Shown here: in pieces, positions 9,435 to 19,219 of the stretch | How positions within the stretch are numbered: the first letter of the stretch is position 1 | Layout of the letters: each line of letters starts with the position of its first letter | DNA from: Comamonas sp. B21-038 | Lineage (GTDB): Bacteria; Pseudomonadota; Gammaproteobacteria; Burkholderiales; Burkholderiaceae_C | Direction of reading: 5' to 3' | NCBI RefSeq assembly: GCF_022387135.1 | Contig: NZ_CP092462.1 | Coordinates: forward strand, 2,914,001 to 2,978,000 | DNA: 64,000 nt | Position numbers and translations under genes: made by a program | The notes under the pieces: generated by a model | The model's database searches: none | What the model saw: only the letters and a program-made list of their open reading frames with translations | What the model was told of the DNA's origin: nothing

Positions 9435-10214
9435 CTAGGACCAGACCGGCTTGCGCTTTTGCGCAAAGGCCTGCGCGCCTTCCTGAGCGTTGCCGTCCAT
9501 CATGTTGGCGGCCATGCACTGGCTGGCCACCTGGTAGGCGGCCTCCATACCCAGCTCCCGCTGCTGGTAGACCAGGGCCTTGCCCATGCGCACGGCGGCA
9601 GCGGGCTTGCTGACGATGGCAGCGACGAGCGTTTCCAGCTCCGCATCGAGCTGCTCGGGCGCGGCCACCCGGTTGACCAGGCCCTGGGCCAGCGCCTGCT
9701 CGGCGCTGATGAATTCACCGGTCAGCAGCATTTCCATCGCCTGCTTGATGGGCATGTTGCGCACCAAGGGCACGCTGGGCGTGGCGCAGAACAGGCCGTA
9801 CTGGATGCCGCTGGTGGCAAAGCTGGCCTCGCTGCTGGCAACGGCCAGATCACATTGCGCCACCAGTTGGCAGCCGGCGGCCGTCGCCATGCCCTGCACC
9901 CGCGCAATGACGGGTACCGGCAGCTTCTGGATCGCCATCATCACCTGGCTGCAGCGGTTGAACAAGTCCTGGTACCAGGCGCGGTCGGGGTGGGCGGCCA
10001 TGTCCTTGAGATTGTGGCCGGCGCAAAAGGCCCGGCCCTGCGCGGCCAGCACCACCACGCGCACCGATGCATCCTGCGCAATGGCGGCCAGGGCTGCGCG
10101 CAACGCAGCGAGCATCTCATCACCCAGCGCATTGAAGCGCGCCCCATCGTTCATGCTCAAGGTCACCACGCCGCGCGCATCGCGGGTCTGCACAAGCAAG
10201 TTGCTGTCCGTCAT
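9435..10214 (-). CDS. Enoyl-CoA hydratase/isomerase family protein (ECHDC3-like)
   Basis: 259 residues with the crotonase fold: GRAFCAGHNLKDMAAH (oxyanion strand) and VQGMATAAGCQLVAQCDLAVA. The positions that hold catalytic Glu in true enoyl-CoA hydratases are changed: Gln in GCQLV instead of Glu, and no Glu in the segment GIQYGLFCATPSVPLV. This pattern matches the ECHDC3 subgroup, which may bind acyl-CoA but perhaps does not hydrate it. It lies 21 bases behind the histone-deacetylase-like gene and is probably co-transcribed. A GAGG ribosome site precedes the ATG at 10214. Confidence 0.88.
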   Translation of the reverse strand: MTDSNLLVQTRDARGVVTLSMNDGARFNALGDEMLAALRAALAAIAQDASVRVVVLAAQGRAFCAGHNLKDMAAHPDRAWYQDLFNRCSQVMMAIQKLPVPVIARVQGMATAAGCQLVAQCDLAVASSEASFATSGIQYGLFCATPSVPLVRNMPIKQAMEMLLTGEFISAEQALAQGLVNRVAAPEQLDAELETLVAAIVSKPAAAVRMGKALVYQQRELGMEAAYQVASQCMAANMMDGNAQEGAQAFAQKRKPVWS

Positions 10215-10235
10215 TGCCAGGTCCTCAGAAGGTGT

Positions 10236-11189
10236 TTACAGATCGGCGAGCACGCGGATATGGGCTTCCACGCTGGCTGCGAGCGGCGCCATCACATAGC
10301 CGCCCTCCAGGCAGGAGACGATGCGGCCCTTGCTGAAGCGCCGCGCAATGTCTTTCACGCGGTGGGTGATCCAGGCATAGTCGGCCTCGACCATGCCCAG
10401 CTGGCCCATGTCGTCTTCGCGGTGGGCGTCAAAGCCTGCGCTGATGAAGACCATCTCCGGCTTGAATTCCTCAAGACGTGGAATCCAGTAGGTCTCCACA
10501 ATCTCGCGGATGTCCATGCCCTTGGTATAGGCCGGCACCGGCACATTGAGCATATTGGCCGCCGGGTCCTTGTCGCCCGAATGCGGGTAGAACGGGTGCT
10601 GAAAAATGCCCACCATCAGAATGTGCGGGTCGCCCGCGCAGATGTCTTCGGTGCCATTGCCATGGTGCACATCAAAATCGACTATCGCTACGCGCTTGAG
10701 CTGGTGGCGCATCAGCGCGTATTTGGCCGCCACCGCGACGTTGTTGAAAAAACAAAAGCCCATGGCCTGCTTGCGCGTGGCATGGTGACCCGGGGGACGC
10801 ACGGCGCAGAAGGCGTTTTCCATCTCGCCGCTGATCACGGCATCGGTGGCCGCCAGCGCAGCGCCACAGGCCCGCAGCGCGGCATTCCAGGTGGCGCCAT
10901 TGACGGCGGTGTCGGTGTCCAGCATCAGGGTTTCCGGGCCACCAATGGCCTGGTTGTCCGCCGCCATTTCAGACAAACCGCGTATCGATGCGATATGCAG
11001 GCGCTCATGGCCCAGCTCCAGATCGGACATGCTGGCCTTGGGCGCATCGCGCCGCTCCAATGCGTCCCCCACACCGGTAATCAGCAGGCGGTCTTCAATC
11101 GCATCCAGGCGCGCAGCGCATTCCGGGTGGGCAGGCCCCATGTCGTGCAGCCAACAGTCACGGTGGCTGAAATAACCTGTCTTGGACAC
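10236..11189 (-). CDS. Histone deacetylase superfamily hydrolase (class II-like)
   Basis: 317 residues. Zn-hydrolase motifs are all present: RPPGHHA (catalytic His pair), DFDVHHGNGT (Zn Asp and His), SAGFDAH (second Zn Asp) and a C-terminal CLEGGYV. The bacterial members deacetylate acetylated proteins, acetylpolyamines or related amides. The start is a GTG (11187-11189) with AAGGAGA 8 bases upstream; the reading MSKTGYFSHRDCWLHDMG is typical of this family. Its start is only 43 bases from the divergent MoxR gene. The ECHDC3-like gene follows. Confidence 0.92.
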   Translation of the reverse strand: MSKTGYFSHRDCWLHDMGPAHPECAARLDAIEDRLLITGVGDALERRDAPKASMSDLELGHERLHIASIRGLSEMAADNQAIGGPETLMLDTDTAVNGATWNAALRACGAALAATDAVISGEMENAFCAVRPPGHHATRKQAMGFCFFNNVAVAAKYALMRHQLKRVAIVDFDVHHGNGTEDICAGDPHILMVGIFQHPFYPHSGDKDPAANMLNVPVPAYTKGMDIREIVETYWIPRLEEFKPEMVFISAGFDAHREDDMGQLGMVEADYAWITHRVKDIARRFSKGRIVSCLEGGYVMAPLAASVEAHIRVLADL

Positions 11190-11232
11190 AGTTTTCGTCT
11201 CCTTAACTGCCTTTGTCGTTTATTGTGATGGG

Positions 11233-12153
11233 ATGCAGACACAGCACACCATACAAAAATTATTGACTCAGCTTAACACGGTGATTGTGGGGAAACCGGC
11301 GCAGGTTCAGCATTGCCTGACTTGTTTGCTGGCGGGAGGACATCTGCTGATTGAAGACGTGCCCGGCGTGGGTAAGACCACACTTTCGCATGCGCTGGCC
11401 CGCACCTTGGGCCTGCAGTTTGCACGGGTGCAATTCACCGCAGACCTGATGCCCAGCGACTTGACCGGCGTGTCGGTCTATGAGCGCGAGCAGCAGGCTT
11501 TTGTGTTTCATCCCGGCCCCGTGTTCACCCAGGTTTTGCTGGCCGATGAGATCAACCGCGCCAGCCCCAAGACGCAAAGCGCGTTGCTGGAGGCGATGGA
11601 GGAAAAGCAGGTGACGGTCGAGGGCGCGACGCGCCCGCTGCCCCAGCCTTTCTTCGTCATCGCCACCCAGAACCCGCTCGACCAGCTGGGCACCTATGCC
11701 CTGCCCGAGAGCCAGCTCGACCGCTTCCTGATGCGCATCTCGCTGGGCTACCCCGACCAGGCGGCCGAGTTCCAGCTGCTGGCCGGCCAAGGCCACCGCG
11801 ATATCGCCAACCAGTTGCCAGCGCTCACCTCTGCGGTGGAGCTGAAGTTCCTGCAGCAGGAAGTGACCAGCGTGCGCGCCAGCGACGCGCTGATCCACTA
11901 CGTGCAGGCGCTGATCGCCGCCACACGCTCGGGCAAATGGTTTGTGCAGGGCCTGTCACCGCGCGCGGGGATTGGCCTCATCCGGGCGGCCAAGGCGCAA
12001 GCGCTGATCCAGGGCCGTGACTATGTGGCGCCCGATGATGTGCAAGCCATCCTGCCGCAGACGACGGCGCACCGGCTGGTGCCCATCAGCACATCGGGGC
12101 GCAGTGCCGTCGAGCAGGTGCGCGCGATGATGGACAGCGTGGCGCTGCAGTAG
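11233..12153 (+). CDS. MoxR-family AAA+ ATPase
   Basis: 306 residues counting from ATG 11233 (MQTQHTIQKLL). An upstream TTG in frame would add 17 odd residues and overlap the divergent gene. Walker A is GVGKTT (about residues 45-50) and Walker B LLADEINRA (about 110); the sensor VIATQNPLDQ and arginine-finger region LPESQLDRFLMR are present. MoxR ATPases act as chaperones that help mature or activate partner proteins, typically the DUF58 and transglutaminase proteins encoded next. The DUF58 gene starts one base after this stop, so they form one operon. Confidence 0.93.
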   Translation: MQTQHTIQKLLTQLNTVIVGKPAQVQHCLTCLLAGGHLLIEDVPGVGKTTLSHALARTLGLQFARVQFTADLMPSDLTGVSVYEREQQAFVFHPGPVFTQVLLADEINRASPKTQSALLEAMEEKQVTVEGATRPLPQPFFVIATQNPLDQLGTYALPESQLDRFLMRISLGYPDQAAEFQLLAGQGHRDIANQLPALTSAVELKFLQQEVTSVRASDALIHYVQALIAATRSGKWFVQGLSPRAGIGLIRAAKAQALIQGRDYVAPDDVQAILPQTTAHRLVPISTSGRSAVEQVRAMMDSVALQ

Positions 12154-12154
12154 C

Positions 12155-13168
12155 GTGAACCCGCCTTCTGCGGCCTCAGGGCAGCCCCGCAACAGCCCTC
12201 TTCAGCGGCTGCGCCAGCGCATGCGCCAGTGGTGGCTGGCCCATTTGCCCAGCGCCAGCAGCCATGCGGTCAGCCGCCGCAACCTCTACCTGCTGCCCAC
12301 CCGCGCTGGCTGGATGCTGGCGCTCACCTTGCTGGTGCTGCTGGTGACCAGCATCAATTTCCAGCTCAATCTGGGATTTTTGCTGACCTTCATGCTGACC
12401 GGCGCCGCACTGGTGTCCGTGGGCATTGGCTACCGCAATCTGCTGGGGCTGCAGCTGGAGCTGCACGCGCCCGAGGCACAGTTTGCCGGACAGGCGCTGC
12501 GCCTGGACCTTCGGCTGCACAACCCCAGCCGCCGCGCCCGCTATGCGCTGGGCATACGCCAGTACCAGGGCCTGGAACTGAGCCTGAGCGATGCTCCGGC
12601 GCAGGCAACCACCCCGATGCAACTGAGCACGCCCGCCGAGCGGCGCGGCTACCACAGCCTGCCTGCGGTGCTGGTCGAGACCCGTTTTCCGCTCGGTGTC
12701 TTTCGCATGTGGACCGTTTTCCGCACCACCGAAAAAGCCCTGGTCTACCCCTGCCCCGAGACCAACCCACCCCCGCTGCCGCTGGGCCTGGCCGATGCCG
12801 GCGCCGGCAGCAGCGCCAGCCTGCGGGCCAGCAGTGGCGAGTTCGACGGGGTGCGCAGCTACCGCCGCGGCGACCCGCTCAAGCTGGTGGTCTGGAAGAA
12901 GGCGGCCACATCGCTGGCCACCGGCAGCGGCCATTTTGTCGTGCGCGACAACCAGCACCAGGCGCAGCAGGATGTGTGGCTGGATGCCCAGCAATGCGGC
13001 CTGGCGGAGCGGGAAGCCCAGCTTTCGCGGCTGACGGCCTGGGTAGTGATGGCCGACCAGCAAGGGCTGCGCTACGGGTTGCGCCTGGGCAGCGGCCACG
13101 CAGATCAGGCGGCCGACAGCGGGGCCGAGCACCGCCAGGCCTGCCTGCGCGCACTGGCACTGGCCTAG
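12155..13168 (+). CDS. DUF58 domain membrane protein
   Basis: 337 residues from a GTG start one base after the MoxR stop. Two hydrophobic helices near residues 45-90 (GWMLALTLLVLLVTSINFQL, then a second) anchor it in the membrane. The DUF58 core follows, with the signature FDGVRSYRRGDPLKLVVWKK (about residues 230-249). DUF58 proteins pair with MoxR ATPases in all bacteria where the set is found; the biochemical role is unsettled. The transglutaminase gene begins 10 bases downstream. Confidence 0.9.
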   Translation: MNPPSAASGQPRNSPLQRLRQRMRQWWLAHLPSASSHAVSRRNLYLLPTRAGWMLALTLLVLLVTSINFQLNLGFLLTFMLTGAALVSVGIGYRNLLGLQLELHAPEAQFAGQALRLDLRLHNPSRRARYALGIRQYQGLELSLSDAPAQATTPMQLSTPAERRGYHSLPAVLVETRFPLGVFRMWTVFRTTEKALVYPCPETNPPPLPLGLADAGAGSSASLRASSGEFDGVRSYRRGDPLKLVVWKKAATSLATGSGHFVVRDNQHQAQQDVWLDAQQCGLAEREAQLSRLTAWVVMADQQGLRYGLRLGSGHADQAADSGAEHRQACLRALALA

Positions 13169-13178
13169 GAACAACACG

Positions 13179-15263
13179 ATGCCTTCTGCTTTCCACCCTG
13201 CCCCGTCTGCAGGCGCCAGCCGCTGGTCCCGCCTGCCACGCGAGGCACGCGATACCTTGTTTTTGCTGGCCGTCGTCGGCTGGATACTGCTGCCGCTCAC
13301 CGCCACCTTGCCACTGTGGGCCTACGCTCTGGCTTACGCGCTGCTCGCCTGGCGCGGCCGCATTGCGCTGCTGCAAAAGCCCATGCCGGGCCGCTGGCAG
13401 CTGCTGGCCTTGCTGGTGCTGGTGGTCGGGCTGACCCTGCTCAGCTACCGCACCATCCTGGGGGCCGATGCCGGCGTCACCCTGGTCAGCATGCTGCTGA
13501 CGCTCAAGACCATGGAGCTGCGCGCCAAGCGCGATGCGATGGTCATCTTCTTTCTGGGTTTTTTTGCGCTGATCGCCAACTTTCTGCATTCGCAGTCGCT
13601 GCTGACCGCGCTGGCCATTGCGATCGGTCTGGTGGGCTTGCTCACCGCGCTGGTCCATGCGCATATGCCGGTGGGGCAGCCCTCGCTGAAGTTCGCCGCC
13701 GGCCTGTCGCTGAAGATGGTGGCCATTGGCGCGCCGCTGACCTTGGCGCTGTTTGTCTTCTTTCCCCGCATGGCGCCGCTGTGGGGCGTGCCGCAGAACC
13801 CGGCAGCCAAGACCGGTCTGTCCGATGAGATGACGGTCGGCTCGGTGGCATCGCTGGCCCAGGACGAAGGCATCGCGTTCCGCGTCAAGTTCGACACGCC
13901 GCAAAACCGGCCGCCCCCCGCCAACCAGCTCTACTGGCGCGGGCCGGTGCTGTCCGACTTCGACGGCAGCACCTGGCGCGCCACACCCAGCTTTCGCACG
14001 CCGGACGACCGGATGTTTGCCGACATCCGCACCGAGGGCGAGGCGCTGCGCTACGAGCTGACCCTGGAGCCCCACCACAAGCCATGGTTGCTGACTTTGG
14101 ACCTGACCGGCAGCGCGCCGGTGCTGCCACGCGGCCGCGCCTACAGCACCGGCGATCTGCAATGGCTCAGCAACCGTCCCATTACCGAGGTGACCCGCAT
14201 TGCGGTCGAAAGCCACACGCGCTACCGGTTTGGCATGCAGGCCGGCAACCGCGAGCTGGCCTTCAACCGCCGGCTGCCGGCCAACAGCAACCCGCGCACC
14301 CAGGCCTGGGTGGCGCAGCTGGTGGCCGAGATCGGCGAGCGCCCGGACCGCAGCGCGCAACTGGTGCAGCGCCTGCAGCAGCAGCTGCGCAGTGGCGGCT
14401 ATACCTACACCTTGGATCCCGGCGTCTACACCGGCCAGGCAGCTGACGAGTTCTGGTTTGACCGCAAACAAGGCTTTTGCGAGCATATTTCGGCCGCCTT
14501 TGTGATTGCGCTGCGCAGTGCCGGCGTGCCGGCGCGCATTGTGACCGGCTACCAGGGGGGCGAAGCCAACAGCGTGGACGGCTACTGGACGGTGCGCCAG
14601 GCCGATGCCCATGCCTGGGCGGAGGTGTGGCTGGGCGAGGAACAAGGCTGGGTGCGCTTTGACCCGACGGGCTCGGTCAGCCCCGGCCGCATCGGCGCCG
14701 CACAACGCCTGAACACGCCCAACTTCATGGGCATCAGCGTCAGCAATGCCGCCACCATCAATGGGTTGCAGCGCATGCGCGCGGTCTGGGAAGCCGTCAA
14801 CAACAGCTGGAACCAGTGGGTGCTGAACTACACCCAGCGCGAGCAGATGGACATGCTCAGCAAGCTGGGCCTGTCCAGCCCCAACTGGATGGACCTGGTG
14901 CGCATTCTGGGTGGCCTGGTACTGGCGGCGGCGATGGTCGTGGTGCTGGCCCTGCAGTACCAGCGCCGGCGCGTGGACCCCTGGCTTGCGCTGCTGGGCG
15001 AGGCGCGCAAACGCCTGCGCCAGGCCGGGGTGCCAGAGGCCGCACAAGGCAGCGCCGCTACGCCCCGCGCGCTGGCACGCTTGGTGCACGCCCAGGCGCC
15101 CGAGCTGGCCCCTGCGTTTGGCCAATGGCTTAAGGCCATGGAGCGGCAGCGCTATGCACATGCGACCGGCCAGCCTGCACCCAAGGCCGAGCTGGCGGCG
15201 CTTCGCAAACAATTACGACTTCTGCCCTGGTCCCGCCTGCGGGCCCGGGCAAACAAGGTATAA
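13179..15263 (+). CDS. TgpA-like membrane transglutaminase (DUF3488 + transglutaminase core + DUF4129)
   Basis: 694 residues. The N-terminal 190 residues hold about six membrane helices (DUF3488). A periplasmic transglutaminase core follows with Cys in GFCEHISAAF (about 433), His in QADAHAWAEV (about 477) and Asp in WVRFDPTG (about 495). After these come one more helix (about 575-600) and a cytoplasmic tail matching DUF4129. In Pseudomonas TgpA this architecture is needed for growth. It ends the MoxR-DUF58-TgpA operon. The mltB gene starts 6 bases later and is probably co-transcribed, which suggests a cell-envelope role. Confidence 0.92.
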   Translation: MPSAFHPAPSAGASRWSRLPREARDTLFLLAVVGWILLPLTATLPLWAYALAYALLAWRGRIALLQKPMPGRWQLLALLVLVVGLTLLSYRTILGADAGVTLVSMLLTLKTMELRAKRDAMVIFFLGFFALIANFLHSQSLLTALAIAIGLVGLLTALVHAHMPVGQPSLKFAAGLSLKMVAIGAPLTLALFVFFPRMAPLWGVPQNPAAKTGLSDEMTVGSVASLAQDEGIAFRVKFDTPQNRPPPANQLYWRGPVLSDFDGSTWRATPSFRTPDDRMFADIRTEGEALRYELTLEPHHKPWLLTLDLTGSAPVLPRGRAYSTGDLQWLSNRPITEVTRIAVESHTRYRFGMQAGNRELAFNRRLPANSNPRTQAWVAQLVAEIGERPDRSAQLVQRLQQQLRSGGYTYTLDPGVYTGQAADEFWFDRKQGFCEHISAAFVIALRSAGVPARIVTGYQGGEANSVDGYWTVRQADAHAWAEVWLGEEQGWVRFDPTGSVSPGRIGAAQRLNTPNFMGISVSNAATINGLQRMRAVWEAVNNSWNQWVLNYTQREQMDMLSKLGLSSPNWMDLVRILGGLVLAAAMVVVLALQYQRRRVDPWLALLGEARKRLRQAGVPEAAQGSAATPRALARLVHAQAPELAPAFGQWLKAMERQRYAHATGQPAPKAELAALRKQLRLLPWSRLRARANKV

Positions 15264-15269
15264 AACCCC

Positions 15270-16499
15270 ATGCACCGAATTCTTCAGACCACCGTGGCCG
15301 TGCTGTGCGCCGGCCTGTGCGCAACGGGCGCCTACGCGCAAAAAAACACCAGCAACAAGGCCCGCAGCGCTGATTCCACCCCCGCCGCATCCAGCTATGG
15401 CAACCGGCCCGAGGCCGAGGCTTTTGTCCGCGAGGTGGCCGAGCGCCGCCATATCGATGAGGCCTGGCTGCGTGCCAGCATCCAGCAAGCCCGCTTCAAC
15501 GCCACGGTGCAGCGCCTGATGACGCCGCGCACCGGGCCAGCCGGTGTCAAGAACTGGCGCGGCTACCGCAGCCGCTTTGTCGAGCCGATCCGCATCCGCG
15601 CGGGCCTGCGCTTCTGGAACGAGAACGCAGCGACCCTGGCCCGCGCCGAGCAGACCTATGGCGTGCCGGCCGAGTACATCGTCGGCATCATCGGGGTCGA
15701 GACCATTTACGGCCAGCAAATGGGCAACTTCACCGTGGTCGATGCGCTGGCCACCTTGGCTTTCGACTATCCCGCAAGCCACCCGCGCGCGGCCGACCGC
15801 GCCAAGTATTTCCGGGGTGAGCTCGAGCAGTTCCTGGCCACCGCGTACCTGACGGACAGCAACCCCTTCGACACGGTCGGCAGCTACGCCGGCGCGATGG
15901 GCATGCCCCAGTTCATGCCGACCAGCTGGTCCAACTACGCAGTCGATTTCGATGGCGATGGCAAGATCAACCTGTTTGGCAGCACCGCCGATGCGATCGG
16001 CTCGGTAGCCAACTACTTCGTCGCCCATGGCTGGCAGCGCGGCATGCCGGCCTACTACGATGTGCAGGTGAACAGCACGCCGGCACAGCTGGAGACCTTG
16101 CTGGCCCCGGACATCAAGCCCAGCTTCAGCGCCGCCGAGATGGCCGCACTGGGCCTGCGCATCCAGGCACCGGGTGACCAGCACAATGGCCCGCTCGCAC
16201 TGATCGAGCTGCCCAATGCCAGCGCCGCCACCCAGTACGTCGTGGGTACGCCCAACTTCTACACCATCACCCGCTACAACCTCTCGAGCTTCTATGCGAT
16301 GTCCGTGGTGGAGCTGGGCCAGGCCATTGCGCGTGCACGCAACGGCACGCCGGCTGCGGCGGATGCCGAGCCCAGCGCGCCTGAACCCAGCAGCGAACCG
16401 AGCAACTCCCCCACGGCCGAAGCCGCCGCCAAGGCCTATCTGCGCAGCAAGGCGCGCCAGCAGCGCACGCCCGATCCGGCCAACTTCAGCGCGCCGTGA
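15270..16499 (+). CDS. mltB: Membrane-bound lytic murein transglycosylase B
   Basis: 409 residues. A signal peptide (about 1-24, ending CATGAYA-QK) directs export. The catalytic region reads VGIIGVETIYGQQMGNF with the general acid Glu at about residue 147, then GSYAGAMGMPQFMPTSW and the calcium-loop-like DFDGDGKINLF. MltB cleaves the MurNAc-GlcNAc bond to 1,6-anhydroMurNAc. The Cys in the signal peptide (CAGLCATGAYA) is not a clear lipobox, so it may be soluble in the periplasm. The tail from about 355 is rich in Pro, Ala and Ser. It sits 6 bases after the transglutaminase gene. Confidence 0.93.
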   Translation: MHRILQTTVAVLCAGLCATGAYAQKNTSNKARSADSTPAASSYGNRPEAEAFVREVAERRHIDEAWLRASIQQARFNATVQRLMTPRTGPAGVKNWRGYRSRFVEPIRIRAGLRFWNENAATLARAEQTYGVPAEYIVGIIGVETIYGQQMGNFTVVDALATLAFDYPASHPRAADRAKYFRGELEQFLATAYLTDSNPFDTVGSYAGAMGMPQFMPTSWSNYAVDFDGDGKINLFGSTADAIGSVANYFVAHGWQRGMPAYYDVQVNSTPAQLETLLAPDIKPSFSAAEMAALGLRIQAPGDQHNGPLALIELPNASAATQYVVGTPNFYTITRYNLSSFYAMSVVELGQAIARARNGTPAAADAEPSAPEPSSEPSNSPTAEAAAKAYLRSKARQQRTPDPANFSAP

Positions 16500-16595
16500 T
16501 CCCCAGCTTGGCCAGCCCAGGCAGGGCAACACATATGGACGTGATCTGCAGGCTTTCAAGGCCTTAGCTGCAAAAATAAAAGGCAGCGATTTTCT

Positions 16596-16632
16596 CTTGA
16601 AATTGCCGCATCTTCATCCAACTATCAGTCAT
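16596..16632 (+). promoter_or_regulatory. Possible heat-shock (sigma-32) promoter before the Hsp20 gene
   Basis: CTTGAAA at 16596-16602 equals the sigma-32 -35 element. The -10 consensus is poorly matched in the following bases (CTTCATCC). Only the -35 half is convincing. Confidence 0.3.
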
Positions 16633-16672
16633 CGAGCAGCAACCCCGCTGCCCTGTTCTACAAGGATTGAAG

Positions 16673-17035
16673 ATGATCATGACCCCTCTGATGCACCGCT
16701 CGGCCTACGCTGTCTCCCCTTCCGCGATGGATGCCGCGCTGCAGCGCTTCCTCCAGGCCACCACCAATGCGCAAGATCGCGTGCAGCAAGATGGCCAGGT
16801 GTTCAGCATCAGCGTGGATGTGCCCGGTCTGTCCCGCGACCAGCTGCGCATCGAGCTGCAAGACAAGACCGTGCGCCTGTCCAGCATTGAAGGTGCGCCG
16901 CGCAGTGTGCAACGTGCCTGGAAGCTGCCTGCCAGCATCGATGCCGCAGCCTCCAAAGCCAGCCTGGAAAACGGCGTGCTGACCCTGGTGCTGAGCACCA
17001 ACCAGCCCAGCACCCAGACCCTGGCGATTGCATAA
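16673..17035 (+). CDS. Small heat-shock protein, Hsp20/alpha-crystallin family
   Basis: 120 residues from ATG 16673, which has AAGGA seven bases upstream. A TTG at 16667 in frame sits directly on that ribosome site and is unlikely. The alpha-crystallin domain spans about residues 38-115: FSISVDVPGLSRDQLRIELQ, then AWKLPASIDAAASKASLENG, the sHsp signature strand, and VLTLVLS. It is short and lacks a long N-terminal arm or an I-x-I tail, so oligomer formation may differ from IbpA. It would bind unfolded proteins and keep them soluble. A terminator follows. Confidence 0.88.
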   Translation: MIMTPLMHRSAYAVSPSAMDAALQRFLQATTNAQDRVQQDGQVFSISVDVPGLSRDQLRIELQDKTVRLSSIEGAPRSVQRAWKLPASIDAAASKASLENGVLTLVLSTNQPSTQTLAIA

Positions 17036-17058
17036 ACGCCAACACCGCACCATGCAGA

Positions 17059-17083
17059 AGGGGCCCTGACAGGCCCCTTTTGC
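17059..17083 (+). terminator. Intrinsic terminator after hsp20
   Basis: GGGGCC / GGCCCC stem with a 6-base loop followed by TTTT, 24 bases after the hsp20 stop. Confidence 0.8.
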
Positions 17084-17117
17084 TCGTTGTGCCGCTGCAT
17101 CACCAGCGGGTCACCCT

Positions 17118-18188
17118 CTAGACCGCAGCGGCAGCCGCAGGTGGCTGCTGCACGATCGCATCCAGCGGCCAGCGCGGCTTGACGTCGAATGCATAGACCT
17201 TTTCAGCCTGCTGCTGCCCCGCTTCGATGCGCATCGCAGCCGCCATTGCAATCATCGCGCCGTTGTCGGTGCACAGATGCAGCTCGGGATAGTGCACCCG
17301 GATGCCGCGCTTGCGGCAGGCATCGTTGAGCTGCTCGCGCAGCAGCCGGTTGGCACCCACACCGCCAGCGACCACCACGCGCTTCATGCCGGTTTCTTTC
17401 AGTGCATTCAAGGTCTTTTTCACCAGCACATCGACAATGGCCGCCTGCGTGGATGCGGCCAGGTCCGCCTTGCGCGCCTCCAGGCCATCGCCCAGCTTCT
17501 TGGCCTGGGTCAGCACCGCCGTCTTCAGGCCGGCAAAGGAGAAATCCAGATCGCCACTGTGCAGCAGCGGGCGCGGCAGCTTGAACGCCTCGGGATCGCC
17601 GCCCTGCGCCAGACGGGACAGCTCCGGCCCGCCCGGGTACGGCAGTCCCAGCAGCTTGGCGGATTTGTCAAAGGCCTCGCCTGCCGCGTCGTCAATGGTC
17701 TCGCCCAGAATCTGGTACTGGCCCACACCATCCACCCGCATCAGCTGCGTATGGCCCCCAGAAACCAGCAAGGCCACGAAGGGGAATTCGGGCGGGTCTT
17801 CGCTCAGGAAAGGGGACAGCAGATGGCCTTCGAGGTGGTGCACGCCCAGCACGGGCTTGTCCAGCGCGGCGGCCATCGCGCAGGCCACCCCGGATCCGAC
17901 CAGCAGCGCACCGGCCAGCCCCGGGCCCCGGGTAAAGGCAATCGCATCGATCTGCGCGAGCGTACAGCCCGCGTCATCGAGCACTTTTTGCGTCAGCGGC
18001 AATACCCGGCGGATATGGTCGCGGCTGGCCAGCTCGGGCACTACACCACCATAGGCACGGTGCATCTCGATCTGGCTGTAGAGCGCATGGCTCAGCAGCT
18101 CGGGCACGGTGCCGGCGCCACGGGTGCGCACCAGGGCCACGCCGGTTTCATCACAGGAGGATTCGATCCCCAAAATCAACTCACTCAT
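17118..18188 (-). CDS. tsaD: tRNA N6-adenosine threonylcarbamoyltransferase
   Basis: 356 residues, standard for TsaD, which with TsaB/TsaE adds threonylcarbamoyl to A37 of ANN-decoding tRNAs. Visible: [15 protein letters not shown] at the N-terminus, the metal-binding HHLEGH (His at about 118 and 122), [11 protein letters not shown], and the late CTDNGAMIA with a metal Asp (about 305). The Ala-rich tail ends the protein. The start at 18188 begins [11 protein letters not shown], the conserved N-terminus. It stands alone; the DUF937 gene upstream is on the same strand 92 bases away. Confidence 0.97.
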   Translation of the reverse strand: MSELILGIESSCDETGVALVRTRGAGTVPELLSHALYSQIEMHRAYGGVVPELASRDHIRRVLPLTQKVLDDAGCTLAQIDAIAFTRGPGLAGALLVGSGVACAMAAALDKPVLGVHHLEGHLLSPFLSEDPPEFPFVALLVSGGHTQLMRVDGVGQYQILGETIDDAAGEAFDKSAKLLGLPYPGGPELSRLAQGGDPEAFKLPRPLLHSGDLDFSFAGLKTAVLTQAKKLGDGLEARKADLAASTQAAIVDVLVKKTLNALKETGMKRVVVAGGVGANRLLREQLNDACRKRGIRVHYPELHLCTDNGAMIAMAAAMRIEAGQQQAEKVYAFDVKPRWPLDAIVQQPPAAAAAV

Positions 18189-18280
18189 GGGGCCAAAGTG
18201 TAGGCGCTCCCGGCCGGTTGTGCCCCCGGGGACCGGTCTACCCTGGCGGGCTGCCAGGGTTTGGCGCGGGGACAGATGGC

Positions 18281-19003
18281 TCAGCGCTTGCCGCCCAGCA
18301 GCGAGCCACCGATTTTCATCAGGTCGCTGACATCGAGCTTGCCGTCGCCATTCTGGTCCAGCAGCGAGCCCAGCAGGCCGCCGCCCAGGCCACCCTGCTG
18401 CTGCACCTGGTCTTTTTCCTGGCCGAGCGCATTGCCCAGTTGCGACGAGTTGAGGCCGCCCGACATCACGCGCTGCGCCAGGAAGGACATCACCAGCGGG
18501 GCCAGCATTTTGAGCAGGTTGCCGGCATTGGCGCCCAGGCCTGTGGCCTGGCCCAGGCTGGCCGATGCCTGGTCTTGCTGGTCGCCAAAGATATGGCCCA
18601 GAATGCTGGCGCCGTCCATCGCTGCAGGCGATGCGGCACCCGCACCGGCAGGTGCTCCGCCGCCGAGCGCGCCGCCCAGAACGCTGCCGAGCATGCCGCC
18701 CAGACCACCGCTCTGCGCGCCGCCGCCACCGCCCAACAGCGATCCGAGCAGCCCTCCCAGATCAGGGCCCGCGCCTGCGCCGCCGGCCGCGCCGTGGTCG
18801 CGCTGCAGCGCTTCAAACAAGGCGCTCGCACCACCTGCGCTTTGCGCGTTGTTGCCCAGGGCGCCCAGCATCATCGGTACGGCCGCCTTCACGGCCTGCT
18901 CGGTCTGGGCCTCGCTCTGACCCAGGCTTTGGGCCATCTGCTGGATGGGAGCCCCTTGCAGTTGCGCGAGGAGCTCATCGACCATCGAGGGAGTTGCGGA
19001 CAT
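18281..19003 (-). CDS. DUF937 (YidB-like) protein, Gly-rich
   Basis: 240 residues from ATG 19001-19003, which has AAAGGAAAG before it; a longer reading would add 38 residues with no family likeness. The N-terminal helix reads [20 protein letters not shown] and [20 protein letters not shown], typical of DUF937 proteins such as YidB. The middle (about 75-130) is very rich in Gly, with repeats of [12 protein letters not shown] and similar. The end has [14 protein letters not shown], an EF-hand-like calcium loop of the dockerin type. Function unknown. The Gly-rich repeats are a marked low-complexity region. Confidence 0.82.
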   Translation of the reverse strand: MSATPSMVDELLAQLQGAPIQQMAQSLGQSEAQTEQAVKAAVPMMLGALGNNAQSAGGASALFEALQRDHGAAGGAGAGPDLGGLLGSLLGGGGGAQSGGLGGMLGSVLGGALGGGAPAGAGAASPAAMDGASILGHIFGDQQDQASASLGQATGLGANAGNLLKMLAPLVMSFLAQRVMSGGLNSSQLGNALGQEKDQVQQQGGLGGGLLGSLLDQNGDGKLDVSDLMKIGGSLLGGKR

Positions 19004-19219
19004 GTTCTTTCCTTTCATAAGCCCAGGCGGGCGTGGCACAGACTGCAGATGGTAGACGTTCAGCATGGCAGTGCAATACGCAGTGGCGCAAATCTTCGTT
19101 AACCAAGGCCGCTTCACCGCTGCCGGCCTGCATACCCGAGATGCCGGATGGGCTGATTTTCCTTATTACTTACGTATATATAAAACCTAAAATAATGGGC
19201 ACACGTATTTTTCAATGCC

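Noticed and set aside
12879-15212. Minus-strand frame over the transglutaminase gene
   Set aside because: Shadow of the DUF58/TgpA-like genes, whose catalytic motifs are clear on the plus strand.
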